A stretch of DNA of 64,000 nucleotides. It comes from Nonomuraea turcica (GTDB taxonomy: Bacteria; Actinomycetota; Actinomycetes; Streptosporangiales; Streptosporangiaceae). Positions 16,834-25,012 of this stretch are shown one piece after another. The stretch's first letter is position 1; every line of letters begins with the position of its first letter. Under the pieces are notes generated by a model. That model was not told the origin of the DNA. It worked only from the letters and a program-made list of their open reading frames with translations, and searched no databases. Both the position numbers and the translations under genes were made by a program. Location: positions 32,925 through 96,924 of the forward strand of contig NZ_JAUZQF010000036.1 of assembly GCF_030718205.1 (NCBI RefSeq), written 5' to 3'.

Positions 16834-16842
16834 GAAAGTTTC
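16834..16842. promoter_or_regulatory. GAAAGTTTC palindrome between GHL10-like and amidase genes
   Basis: A perfect nine-base palindrome, GAAA-G-TTTC, lies in the divergent promoter region, 61 bases upstream of the GHL10-like start and 88 bases upstream of the amidase start. Unlike the cellulase promoters, this one has no TGGGAGCGCTCCCA operator. The flanking bases do not extend the symmetry. Confidence 0.45.
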
Positions 16843-16929
16843 ACCTAACTCCTAAGTAATGTCAATTATCGACATCAGTCAGGACATGCCATACGTTGCT
16901 CCCGTCACCCTTGTGAACGAGGAGCACCC

Positions 16930-18444
16930 ATGACTCTCGCCCGCACGCGATTAGCAGCCCTGGCCACCTCGATTCTCGCCGTCCTCCTCATCGCCGCAGG
17001 CCAGCCCACCATGGCCGCGGCCAAGGAGGCCCCGCTGCCCGCCGCCTTCGCCAAGGCGGCGGCCGAGTACGACGTGCCGCGCGACCTGCTCGTCGCGCTC
17101 GCCTACGCCGAGACCCACCTCGACGGCCACAACGGCGAGCCCAGCGCCAGCGCCGGCTACGGCTTGATGCACCTGGTCAGCAACCCGACCAACCACTCGC
17201 TCGAGAAGGCCGCCGAGCTCACCAAGCTCCCGGCCGAGAAGCTGCGCAAGGACGATGAGGCCAACATCCTCGGCGGCGCGGCAGTCCTGCGCTCCCACGC
17301 CGACGCGCTGGGCCTCGACGAGACCGCCAGGAAGGACCTCGGCCGCTGGTACAAGGCCGTCGCCAAGTACGGCAACGCCTCCTCGCCCGAGCTGGCCCGC
17401 CTGTACGCCGACGCCGTGTACGAGCAGCTCGGCCTCGGCATCGACGCCCGCGGCGTGCAGGTCAAGCCGCAGGAGGTCACCGCCGACCGCGGCGACCTGG
17501 CCCAGGCCCGCGACCTGAACGCGCAGGCCGAGGTCGCCAGCCCCGACTACCCGCCGGCCGCCTGGGTGCCGGCCAACTCCGGCAACTACACCGTCTCCAG
17601 CCGCGAGTCCAGCTACAACATCGACCGGGTGATCGTCCACGTCACCCAGGGCTCGTACGCGGGGGCGATCTCCTGGTTCCAGAACCCCAGCGCCAATGTC
17701 TCGGCGCACTACGTGATCAAGTCCTCCAACGGCGCCATCACCCAGATGGTCCGCGATAAGGACATCGCCTGGCATGCGGGGAACTGGACCTACAACACCC
17801 GGTCCATCGGCATCGAGCACGAGGGCTTTGTCAACGACGCCTCGTGGTTCACCGACGCGATGTACCGGGCCTCCGCGGCCCTGACCAAGGCCCTGTGCGA
17901 CAAGTACGGCATCCCCAAGACCAGGACCGGCATCATCGGACACAACGAGGTGCCCGGCGCGACCCACACCGACCCGGGCTCGCACTGGAACTGGACCACG
18001 TACATGAACTACGTGACCGGCGGCGGCACCCCGACGTGGACGACGACCGTCGACAACGCCACGGCCGGGCAGTTCACCGCCAGCGCCAACTGGGGCACCT
18101 CCGCTTACTCCAGCCAGCGCTACGGCGCCGACTATCGCTTCGCCGACCCGGTCGCCGCCAGCGACCCGGCTTGGTACTCGGCGACGATCCCCAGCGCCGG
18201 CACGTACCGGGTCGAGGTCTGGCATCCGGCTGATCCCGGGTACAACAGCTCGGCGCCGTACATCGTGGCGGCCTCGGGCGGCAACCAGACCGTGTACGTC
18301 GACCAACGCTCCGGCGGCGGGGCGTGGCGCAGCATCGGCACGTTCTCCCTCAACGCGGGCACGTACAACGTGGTCGGCGTGAGCCGCTGGACTTCCGGCA
18401 CGGGCCTCGTCATCGCCGACGCGGTCCGCATCAGCCGGCTCTGA
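16930..18444 (+). CDS. Secreted N-acetylmuramoyl-L-alanine amidase (Amidase_2) with SLT-like N-terminal and golvesin-like C-terminal domains
   Basis: The product is 504 residues. A Sec signal (LATSILAVLLIAAGQPTMAAA) leads into a helical domain resembling a lytic-transglycosylase scaffold (VPRDLLVALAYAETHLDGH, YGLMHLV). The Amidase_2/PGRP domain runs from about 215 to 360, with zinc ligands in VIVHVTQG, IIGHNE and THTDPG. A golvesin/Xly-type domain finishes the protein. It should cut peptidoglycan stems outside the cell. GAGGAGCACCC precedes the ATG. The divergent GHL10-like gene carries the same terminal domain, which suggests a shared cell-wall target. Confidence 0.9.
   Translation: MTLARTRLAALATSILAVLLIAAGQPTMAAAKEAPLPAAFAKAAAEYDVPRDLLVALAYAETHLDGHNGEPSASAGYGLMHLVSNPTNHSLEKAAELTKLPAEKLRKDDEANILGGAAVLRSHADALGLDETARKDLGRWYKAVAKYGNASSPELARLYADAVYEQLGLGIDARGVQVKPQEVTADRGDLAQARDLNAQAEVASPDYPPAAWVPANSGNYTVSSRESSYNIDRVIVHVTQGSYAGAISWFQNPSANVSAHYVIKSSNGAITQMVRDKDIAWHAGNWTYNTRSIGIEHEGFVNDASWFTDAMYRASAALTKALCDKYGIPKTRTGIIGHNEVPGATHTDPGSHWNWTTYMNYVTGGGTPTWTTTVDNATAGQFTASANWGTSAYSSQRYGADYRFADPVAASDPAWYSATIPSAGTYRVEVWHPADPGYNSSAPYIVAASGGNQTVYVDQRSGGGAWRSIGTFSLNAGTYNVVGVSRWTSGTGLVIADAVRISRL
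18046..18444 (+). repeat. Golvesin-like domain repeat, copy 2
   Basis: This is the partner of the repeat at 14830-15228, in the opposite orientation and about 2.8 kb away. It encodes the last 130 residues of the amidase, with the shared motif SDPAW and the identical 71-base core near 18321-18391. Confidence 0.8.
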
Positions 18445-18456
18445 CACCCTTCATAC

Positions 18457-18528
18457 GGCCCGCGCCCGCTCCGGCAGGTGCGGGCCCACCCTTCGTACGG
18501 CCCGCGCCCGCCCAAGCGGGTGCGGGCC
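18457..18528. terminator. Tandem GC-rich hairpins, probable bidirectional terminator
   Basis: Two hairpins with the same arms, GGCCCGC (18457 and 18499) and GCGGGCC (18480 and 18522), lie between the convergent amidase and binding-protein genes. The surrounding bases form a direct repeat of about 40 bases (CCTTCRTACGGCCCGCGCC). There is no long T run, which is common in this group. Confidence 0.7.
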
Positions 18529-18539
18529 CTGCCCTTCGC

Positions 18540-19532
18540 TCAGCCCACGGCAACAGGCCCATCAGCCTCCCACCTGGTGAGCACCGCCCGATGGCCGACC
18601 TGGAGGCCGGTGCGCGGGTCGATCGCGAAGGCGCCGAACAACGTGCTGGTCTCCAGCGCGCCGGCGACCGCCCACAACTCCTCACGCTCAGCGCTTCCCG
18701 CCTCCTCGGCGCAGTGGGTCGCGATGATCGCGGCAGCTGCGGCCTGGACGGCGGGATAGTCGGGCAGGACCCCGGCCCGCTCCCGATAGGCCTCGACGAA
18801 ATCCCGCTCGCTCATCCCGATGGCGGCCTCGCCACCGCTCCCCGGGAACCATTGCCCGACCCCGTAGATCCCTCGAGGGTCGTCCACGGCGTCGCCGAAC
18901 TCCCGCACGCCCGCTGCCACGGCACAAACGACCCGCGGACTCCCGGCCCGCCCGATCACCTCGACGTCCTCGTCAAACGACCCAGCACAGAGCAGATTCC
19001 ACGAGCCGCCCTCCGGAAGAGCGTCCCCGGGCCCGACCCGGATCACCGGAATGCCGAGCTCATCCGCGCACGCCTGCGCCCCCGCCGCCACCTGCCGGCC
19101 GAAGCTCCCCTTGCCCTCGGCGATCCACAGCGGGTCCCGATGGTCCAGGCGCCGCACGAAGGGCTCGGCGTACCGGCTCGTCGGCGTAAGGACCGAGACG
19201 ACATGTCCGGGATGAGCCGCTTCCACGTCATCGCCCGAACCCCCGTGATTCCAGATCAGCCGGTCCAGTTCCACGGCGATCCGGCCCGCCCGGCGCATGA
19301 GCCGAGTGGAGTACGGCCCCAGAAGGAGGTCACACCGCGACGACAGCCGGCGGAGCATGCCCTCCAGCACCTCCGGATCGCTTCGGTCATCCTCGACGAT
19401 CAACTCCATGGACGGGTGGAAACCTCGCCAGATGTCGAGCCCCAGCCCGACCTGCTCACCAAATCGGGCGTACTTTCCAGACAGGGACAGGGGCACTCCG
19501 ATCCGGAGTCGTCGGTCGGCGACGTTCGGCAC
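18540..19532 (-). CDS. Type 1 periplasmic-binding-fold protein without signal peptide
   Basis: The product is 330 residues and begins RRLRIGVPLSLSGKYARFG, the opening of the branched-chain amino acid binding protein fold (Peripla_BP_6), followed by ELIVEDDRSDPEV, LLLGPYSTRL and the late DYPAVQAAAAAIIA. There is no leader or lipobox, so as read it is cytosolic. No ABC permease or ATPase gene is near. The GTG start at 19532 is 65 bases from the divergent phzF-like gene. It may be a sensor rather than a transport component. Confidence 0.78.
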   Translation of the reverse strand: MPNVADRRLRIGVPLSLSGKYARFGEQVGLGLDIWRGFHPSMELIVEDDRSDPEVLEGMLRRLSSRCDLLLGPYSTRLMRRAGRIAVELDRLIWNHGGSGDDVEAAHPGHVVSVLTPTSRYAEPFVRRLDHRDPLWIAEGKGSFGRQVAAGAQACADELGIPVIRVGPGDALPEGGSWNLLCAGSFDEDVEVIGRAGSPRVVCAVAAGVREFGDAVDDPRGIYGVGQWFPGSGGEAAIGMSERDFVEAYRERAGVLPDYPAVQAAAAAIIATHCAEEAGSAEREELWAVAGALETSTLFGAFAIDPRTGLQVGHRAVLTRWEADGPVAVG

Positions 19533-19597
19533 ACCACCAGCCTGACATCATCGACCTCGGCGTCTGTTCAGGGGGCACCAGGCGCGATGATGGTCGG

Positions 19598-20437
19598 GTG
19601 ACCGAAGTCCTGAGATATACCGCCTTCACCACCACTCCCTCCGGGGGCAACCCCGCCGGAGTGGTCTTGGACGCCCAGGGGTTGTCAGACGCGGAGATGC
19701 TCACCATCGCCGCCGAGGTCGGCTACTCCGAAACGGCCTTCCTGCTTCCCACGGGAGAGCGCCAGTATCGGATCCGGTACTTCAGCCCTCTGGCGGAGGT
19801 CGCCTTCTGCGGCCACGCGACGATCGCGACCTCGGTCGCGCTCGGCGAGCGGATCGGTCCCGGAACCGTGCACCTGGCCACCCAGGCAGGCCCGGTCCCG
19901 GTGGAGATCGCCGCAGGCCCGGCCGGCGGCATCACCGCCACCTTGACCAGCCCACCCACCTCCACCCGCCTGGCTTCTGCAGATGAGGTACGGCTCGCAC
20001 TGGCCGCACTGCGCTGGTCGGCCGATGAGCTGGACCCCACTTACCCGGCGCATGTCGCCAACGCCGGCAACGACCACCTCGTGCTGGCCGCGGCCTCGCG
20101 GGACCGCCTGGCCGACCTCGACTACGACTTCGAAGCCCTTGGCAAGATCATGGCAGAACTGGGCTGGACCACCGTCCACCTCTTCTGGGCCGAAGCCCCC
20201 ACGGTCTTCCACGCCCGCAACCCGTTCCCGCCCGGCGGCGTGGTCGAGGACCCGGCCACCGGCGCGGCGGCAGCCGCCTTCACCGGCTACCTACGCGCTC
20301 TGGGACACCTCGAAGACGGCGCCGTCGTCACCATTCATCAGGGCGTCGACATGGGGCGGCCCAGCCTGCTGACGTGCACCGCGATTCCCGGCGACACACG
20401 CGTCAAGGTCTCCGGCACCGCAGTGCCCATCCCGTAG
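19598..20437 (+). CDS. PhzF-family isomerase/epimerase
   Basis: The product is 279 residues, normal for the family. The N-terminal YTAFTTTPSGGNPAGVV, catalytic Glu45 in YSETAFLL, FCGHATIATS and the mirrored second-half motif VEDPATGAAAAAFTGYL are all present. PhzF-type proteins catalyse proton-shift isomerisations; without other phenazine genes here the substrate is unknown. It ends six bases before the convergent SDR gene. Confidence 0.9.
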   Translation: MTEVLRYTAFTTTPSGGNPAGVVLDAQGLSDAEMLTIAAEVGYSETAFLLPTGERQYRIRYFSPLAEVAFCGHATIATSVALGERIGPGTVHLATQAGPVPVEIAAGPAGGITATLTSPPTSTRLASADEVRLALAALRWSADELDPTYPAHVANAGNDHLVLAAASRDRLADLDYDFEALGKIMAELGWTTVHLFWAEAPTVFHARNPFPPGGVVEDPATGAAAAAFTGYLRALGHLEDGAVVTIHQGVDMGRPSLLTCTAIPGDTRVKVSGTAVPIP

Positions 20438-20443
20438 CGCCGG

Positions 20444-21208
20444 TCAGGCGGTGGCGCCGCCGTCGATCACGTGATCCTGGCCGACGACAAAGCTCGACTC
20501 CGGAGACGACAGCCACAGCACAGCGGCGGCGATCTCCTCCGGGGTGGCGACCCGGCCGATGGGCAGCGCGCCGCGCAGGCGCTCGTCCCGTTCCTCGCGG
20601 GTCTCGCCCGGGCGGGTCGACATCGGCGAGTCGATCGGCCCGGGGCTGATGGCGTTGACGCGGACGCCGTCGGCGATGTGGTCGCGGGCGGCGGTGCGGG
20701 TCAGGTGACTCACCGCGGCCTTCGAGGCGGCGTAGGCGGCGGCCCCCGGCAGCCGCCAGTGCGCGCCCAGGTTGGAGGCGACGTTGACGATGGCGCCGCC
20801 GCCGTGCGCGCGCATGTGGGCGATCTCGTGCTTCATCGACAGGAACACGCCCTTCAGGTTCACGGCGAGCACGTCGTCCCAGACGTTCTCGTCGTAGTCG
20901 GCCACCGGCGCCAGCATGCCGAAGATCCCGGCCGCGTTGCAGGCCACGTTCAACCCGCCGTACCGGGAAACGGCGGCGGTGACCATGGCGGCGGCCTCGG
21001 CGGATCTGGTGACGTCCGCGGCGAACGCGCTCGCCCGTCCGCCGTCCGCCTTGATCCCCTTCACCAGCGCGGCCAGCCGCCCGGAGTCGCGCCCGGCGAC
21101 CAGCACAGCCGCGCCCTCCTTCGCGTACGCCCGCGCGACCGCCCCGCCCACGACCCCGGTGGCGCCGGTAACGAGCGCGACCTTGTCCTCGAATCTCTTC
21201 AATTCCAT
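20444..21208 (-). CDS. SDR-family oxidoreductase
   Basis: The product is 254 residues from the ATG at 21208; an upstream TTG at 21223 is less likely. The classical SDR motifs are the cofactor loop TGATGVVGGAVA, NAAG in ACNAAGIFG, the catalytic AYAASKAA with Tyr and Lys, and SPGPIDSPM. The second-strand region AGRDSGRL favours NADP(H). The TetR gene ends 11 bases before this start, so both are likely one transcript. A repeat of the motif upstream of the TetR gene sits exactly at the SDR start. Confidence 0.92.
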   Translation of the reverse strand: MELKRFEDKVALVTGATGVVGGAVARAYAKEGAAVLVAGRDSGRLAALVKGIKADGGRASAFAADVTRSAEAAAMVTAAVSRYGGLNVACNAAGIFGMLAPVADYDENVWDDVLAVNLKGVFLSMKHEIAHMRAHGGGAIVNVASNLGAHWRLPGAAAYAASKAAVSHLTRTAARDHIADGVRVNAISPGPIDSPMSTRPGETREERDERLRGALPIGRVATPEEIAAAVLWLSSPESSFVVGQDHVIDGGATA

Positions 21209-21221
21209 ACCAATCGTTCTC
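21209..21221. promoter_or_regulatory. Putative TetR-type site ACCAATCGTTCTC, copy at SDR start
   Basis: On the minus strand this reads GAGAACGATTGGT immediately before the SDR ATG. It differs by one base from GAGAACGATCGGT at 21820-21832, just upstream of the TetR gene. The shared 13-base motif suggests self-regulation plus direct control of the SDR gene. Confidence 0.5.
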
Positions 21222-21798
21222 AAATTTGGATGGCTGTCATGGCCTGGTTGACCGCGTCACGCAGCCGTCGCGGGTCCGGGTCGGCCCGGCCGAGCACCCT
21301 GACGCCCTGCAGCAGCACGAGCAGGAACCGGGCGAGCGCGTGCGGATCCTTGCCCGCAGGGATCTCCCCCTGAGCACGAGCCCTGACCAGGGTGGAGGCC
21401 AGCGCGGTCTCCAGCTCCGTCCAGCTCGCCGTCACCTTGCGGGACACGACGGGGTCGCGGGAGGCGAACTCCACGGCCGTGTTCACCACCATGCAGCCCC
21501 GCCGGGCCTCGTCTGCCAGGCATTCCGCGACGTAGGAGTCGAGGAACGCACGCAGCGCGGGCAGCGCGGGACCCGGCTGGGACAGCGGCGCCACCACGTC
21601 GCGGCGGGCCAGGTAGAGCTCCAACGCCTTCAGGTAAAGCTCCCGTTTGCCGCCGAAGGTCCCGTAGATGCTGGCCCGCGCGACGCCGAGGTGCGCCACG
21701 AGGTCCGCCATCGACGTCGCCTCGTAGCCGCGCTCCCAGAACAGCTCGAGCGCCTTCCCCAGCGCGATCTCGGGGTCGAACTCCTTGCTCCGTGCCAC
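21220..21798 (-). CDS. TetR/AcrR-family transcriptional regulator
   Basis: The product is 192 residues. The helix-turn-helix is at about 24-50 (TSMADLVAHLGVARASIYGTFGGKRELY), the usual place for TetR. The ligand-binding domain contains a cysteine in RRGCMVVNTA, as in the subgroup that often controls an adjacent oxidoreductase. It precedes the SDR gene with a gap of 11 bases, and a matching sequence motif occurs in front of both genes. It is probably a repressor of itself and the SDR gene. Confidence 0.9.
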   Translation of the reverse strand: MARSKEFDPEIALGKALELFWERGYEATSMADLVAHLGVARASIYGTFGGKRELYLKALELYLARRDVVAPLSQPGPALPALRAFLDSYVAECLADEARRGCMVVNTAVEFASRDPVVSRKVTASWTELETALASTLVRARAQGEIPAGKDPHALARFLLVLLQGVRVLGRADPDPRRLRDAVNQAMTAIQI

Positions 21799-21819
21799 AG
21801 CGGCAACGCTAACACTATC

Positions 21820-21832
21820 GAGAACGATCGGT
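21820..21832. promoter_or_regulatory. Putative TetR-type site GAGAACGATCGGT, copy upstream of TetR gene
   Basis: It lies 22 bases upstream of the TetR start codon and contains the symmetric centre CGATCG. It is repeated with one change at 21209-21221 on the opposite strand. Confidence 0.5.
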
Positions 21833-21843
21833 CAAAAATAAGC

Positions 21844-23034
21844 CTAGCGAGGTGTGAGCACCCAGCGCCAGGCGCCGTCCTTGTTGCTGTCCCGGTTGGC
21901 GGCAAGCTGGGTCATCCGCTTCCCGTCGACGCTCATCAGGACCAGGCCGTTGTTGAACTCGTTCTCGCACGAGCCGGCGCAACCGAGCGCGAGCACGTTG
22001 TCGTCGTCGGCCCAGGCGTGCAGTTGCAGCACGTTCTGGCGGCCGACGATCCGGCCGGTCTCACGATCAGTGATCATGGTGGGCAGGCCGTCGGGGCCGA
22101 GCACGAGACGGCCGTTGGGCGAGACGGCCGAGTGGGACGAGTAGCCCACGTACTGCTGGCCCTCGGGCGCGTCGCGGGGCTGGCCGTCGAGGCTGTAGAA
22201 CACCCGGTCCGGTGTGGTGCTGGTGGGCGCCCACAGCATGGCGCCGTCCAGCGTCCAGCCGAGGTCCTGGCGGCCGTTCATGTTGAACGGGCTCCCGTCG
22301 TCGGGCATCGGCGCCAGTTGGTGGTAATCGGCCGTGCCGGCCGCGACGTCGAGGATGTAGTAGCCGGTGCGGGCGCCGCTGGCAGGGACCGGACCCACGC
22401 TCTCGTTCTCCGTCGGCGCGATGTCCGGGTAGCCGGAGTAGGTGGTGGCGACGACCTTGGTGCCGTCGGGGGACCAGGAGACGGCCGCCGCCGCATGCTC
22501 CAGGTCGAACCACTTCAGGATCTGCCTGGTGTTCATGTCGAGGATGCCCAGCCGCTTGCCGAGCAGATCCCCTTCCAACACGGCCGCGACCTGCAGGCCG
22601 GGAGCGGCGTCCACCCAGACCCAGGAGGTCTTTTCGTAGCCGTCGGTGCGCGGGTCATAAAGCGACCACGTCCGCTCCACACGCTCCCATCCGTCCGCGA
22701 CCGGCTCGCGACGGTAGGTGTAGTACGCGGAAACAGCCAGCCGGCCGGCGGCGATGAACCCGGTCGGCGGGCTGTGCTCGGTGTCGGCCCGCACATCGGT
22801 CGGCGCCGGCGAGGGCCGGGCCGGGAGCGTGACGCCGTCGGCGGGGCGTACCGTCACCTCGGGTGCGCGCTGTCCGGTGACGAATACCGCGACGGCGGCC
22901 ACCAGCGCCATCACCAACACGGCCGCGCCCGCAGGCTTCCAGGCGCGCCTCCGTAGCGCCCGGTCGGCCAGGTCGTGCGGGACGCGGGTCTCGTCGGCCC
23001 ACTCGTGCAGCGTGTCGCGAAGCAGTCGAGTCAC
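21844..23034 (-). CDS. Membrane-anchored beta-propeller protein, partner of SigE-type sigma factor
   Basis: The product is 396 residues. About 35 charged residues (RLLRDTLHEWADETRVPHDLADRAL) precede a single membrane segment (AAVLVMALVAAVAVFV), then a long extracytoplasmic part with WD40/TolB-like blade motifs such as VSWSPDGTKVVAT, HSAVSPNGRLVLG and LHAWADDDNVLAL. The GTG start overlaps the sigma factor stop by four bases (GTGA), so the two are translationally coupled. The arrangement suggests an anti-sigma or signal-sensing partner, but no zinc-binding anti-sigma motif is visible. Confidence 0.82.
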   Translation of the reverse strand: MTRLLRDTLHEWADETRVPHDLADRALRRRAWKPAGAAVLVMALVAAVAVFVTGQRAPEVTVRPADGVTLPARPSPAPTDVRADTEHSPPTGFIAAGRLAVSAYYTYRREPVADGWERVERTWSLYDPRTDGYEKTSWVWVDAAPGLQVAAVLEGDLLGKRLGILDMNTRQILKWFDLEHAAAAVSWSPDGTKVVATTYSGYPDIAPTENESVGPVPASGARTGYYILDVAAGTADYHQLAPMPDDGSPFNMNGRQDLGWTLDGAMLWAPTSTTPDRVFYSLDGQPRDAPEGQQYVGYSSHSAVSPNGRLVLGPDGLPTMITDRETGRIVGRQNVLQLHAWADDDNVLALGCAGSCENEFNNGLVLMSVDGKRMTQLAANRDSNKDGAWRWVLTPR

Positions 23035-23546
23035 CGGGCCACCTCCAGTTCCTGTGCCAGCTCGGGGGCGATCTGGCGCAGACGCGCCAGGGACCTGTGC
23101 GCGGTGCTCCTGACCGTGCCGACGGAGCAGCCGAGCGTCCGTGCGATGTCCTTCTCGGGCAGGTCCTCGAAATACCGCAACACCAGCACCGCGCGCTGCC
23201 GCACGGTCAGCCTGGCAAGCGCGGACCGCAGCACCATGCGTAACTCGCTCTGGTGGTTGAGGTCCCGGTCCGCCGACTCGGGCAGGCTCGCCTGGACCAC
23301 CTCGCCGCGCCGCCCGACCGCCCGCCACCGGCTGATCTGCTGCCGGTACATGATCTGCTTGGCGTACGCCTCCGGCGCCTCCACGCGCCGCCACTTGGTC
23401 GCCAGCTTCGCCAGCGCGCTCTGCACCAGGTCCTCGGCCGCGTGCTGGTCACCACCGGTGAGCAAGAACCCGAGCCGCATCAGTGCGGGAGAACGCGCGG
23501 CGACGAACTCGCGGAAACGTTGCTCGTCCGCAGCGTCCACGATCAC
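23031..23546 (-). CDS. SigE-family ECF RNA polymerase sigma factor
   Basis: The product is 171 residues. Region 2 is seen as FREFVAARSPALMRLGFLLTGGDQHAAEDLVQ with the following KLATKWRRVEAPEAY typical of the actinobacterial SigE (SigM-like) subgroup; region 4 is VRQRAVLVLRYFEDLPEKDIARTLGCSVGTVRSTAHRSL, given here as positions 113-153. GTG at 23546 was chosen, with GTG 23540 also possible. It is coupled to a membrane propeller protein that may control it. Confidence 0.92.
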   Translation of the reverse strand: MIVDAADEQRFREFVAARSPALMRLGFLLTGGDQHAAEDLVQSALAKLATKWRRVEAPEAYAKQIMYRQQISRWRAVGRRGEVVQASLPESADRDLNHQSELRMVLRSALARLTVRQRAVLVLRYFEDLPEKDIARTLGCSVGTVRSTAHRSLARLRQIAPELAQELEVAR

Positions 23547-23601
23547 CTCCAGGGCTTGACCTCACCCTCTCAGACGCCGCGCCGCCGTCCCGCTATGCGC
23601 C

Positions 23602-23856
23602 TTAGTCCGGAGAATCCAGCAGGCCCAGGCTCTCCTGCTCGCCCCGGCGCCTGATGACCTGGTTGATCGCCTCGGTCACCTCCTGCCTGTCGTAGGCGCC
23701 CTCGGGCAGCTCGTTGAGGTAGGCGAGCACATCGGCAGGCAGGTTCAGGTGCTCGGAGGCGGCCGCGTACACCTCACGGATAGACACCCGGTCGCGCCCG
23801 CCGAACGCCTCGTCGATGGCCTGCCGCAGCTCCTCCAGCACCACATGGTCAGTCAT
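23602..23856 (-). CDS. Small acidic protein, DUF2795-like
   Basis: The product is 84 residues from the ATG at 23856. The segment PADVLAYLNELPEGAYDRQEVTEAI resembles the DUF2795 C-terminal half, in which short helices follow an LP-x-x-x-Y-D turn. It has no signal or membrane segment. Its start overlaps the end of the GT9 gene by eight bases, so it is probably translated from the same mRNA. Function unknown. Confidence 0.7.
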   Translation of the reverse strand: MTDHVVLEELRQAIDEAFGGRDRVSIREVYAAASEHLNLPADVLAYLNELPEGAYDRQEVTEAINQVIRRRGEQESLGLLDSPD

Positions 23857-24919
23857 GTCCACTTCTCCCCTCAACCGTGAGCAGGTCTCTGACCTGCTCC
23901 ATCACACTGCCCACGGACACGTCGATCACCCACGAGAGGTCGTGCGGACAGCGCTCGGCCCGCAGGTCCACGCCACTGGCGCCGCACACCGGGCACGTCG
24001 TGGTCCACGAGATCAGCGGCCGGTGCCTGGTCTGGGAGATCGGCCCGGCGTTGATGAGGTTGACGACCCAATAGACGGCGACCGTGGGCGTGCCGACGGC
24101 GGCCGCCAGGTGGCGGGGACCGGTGTCGTTGGCGATCACCAGGTCGCAGCGTTCGTACAGCGCGGCCAGGCCGCCGAGGCCGAGCGTGCCCGCGACAGGA
24201 GTCGCCGGGCGGCTCATGGCGGCCACGACGCCCTCGACCAGATTCCGCTCCTCACCGGTGCCCGTGACGACGACGGGCCGGTCGAGCCGGTCGGCGACCT
24301 CGGCGAAGCGCTCCACCGGCCACCGGCGGCGTGGATCGTTCGCACCCGGGTGCACGGCGACCAGCCCCGGCGGCGGTTCGCCGAACGCGCGGGCCAGCTC
24401 GTCGTGGTCCTCGCCGGTGACCGCCAGGCGCGGCTCCAGCCCGTCCGCGACCCCGCCGACCAGCGCTGCGACCTGCAGAAAGCGCAGGGTCTCGTGATGG
24501 AAGTCCGGGTACGGCACCCAGCGGTCGAGCTCCTCGGCGCCCGGCGCGCGCAGCCCGGCCGTCACGCGCGCACCGAGCCGCCGGATGAACGGGTTGGAGA
24601 ACCGGCCGCCGCCGTGGATCTGCACCGCCAGGTCGAACCCGCGCTCCCGCAGCCGCTCGCACACCTCCTCCGGCGCCGTGTGCCCGCGCTCCGCCGTCGA
24701 GATCCCCGAGATCGGCGGCAGCTCCACCACGTCGTCCACAGGCCCTGGCCGCCCGGTGAGGAACTCGGCGTGCCAGGCGGTGCCGAGCAAGGTCAACCGG
24801 GCGCCGGGGTAGGCCCGTTTGAGCGCCTCCAGCGCCGGGACGGCCAGCAGGTAGTCGCCGATCGCGTTGGCCCGCAGCACCGCGATCCGCTCCACGCCGT
24901 CGACCAGGTCCCCTTGCAT
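23849..24919 (-). CDS. Glycosyltransferase family 9 (heptosyltransferase-like)
   Basis: The product is 356 residues from the ATG at 24919; the open frame continues upstream only as a shadow of the divergent gene. GT9 motifs are IAVLRANAIGDYLLAVPAL, LLGTAWH, VAVHPGAND with RRRWPVERFAEVA, and VIANDTGPRHLAAAVGTPTVAVYW. A C-terminal CPVC motif is extra. GT9 enzymes usually move heptose onto an acceptor from ADP-heptose. The divergent gene is HldE-like, so the two probably supply and use an activated heptose. Confidence 0.9.
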   Translation of the reverse strand: MQGDLVDGVERIAVLRANAIGDYLLAVPALEALKRAYPGARLTLLGTAWHAEFLTGRPGPVDDVVELPPISGISTAERGHTAPEEVCERLRERGFDLAVQIHGGGRFSNPFIRRLGARVTAGLRAPGAEELDRWVPYPDFHHETLRFLQVAALVGGVADGLEPRLAVTGEDHDELARAFGEPPPGLVAVHPGANDPRRRWPVERFAEVADRLDRPVVVTGTGEERNLVEGVVAAMSRPATPVAGTLGLGGLAALYERCDLVIANDTGPRHLAAAVGTPTVAVYWVVNLINAGPISQTRHRPLISWTTTCPVCGASGVDLRAERCPHDLSWVIDVSVGSVMEQVRDLLTVEGRSGHD

Positions 24920-24933
24920 AGCCGCCTGGCTAC

Positions 24934-24960
24934 CCCAGGTCGTACCCCCCATAACCTGGG
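24934..24960. promoter_or_regulatory. Inverted repeat CCCAGGT-N13-ACCTGGG in divergent promoter
   Basis: Seven-base arms at 24934-24940 and 24954-24960 lie in the 93-base gap between the divergent GT9 and HldE-like genes. The position would allow common control of both. The regulator is unknown. Confidence 0.35.
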
Positions 24961-25012
24961 ACAAGAGGCGACCGCCTGGTTTGAGCACAGCTCTCACAGG
25001 TACTCGCTCCTC

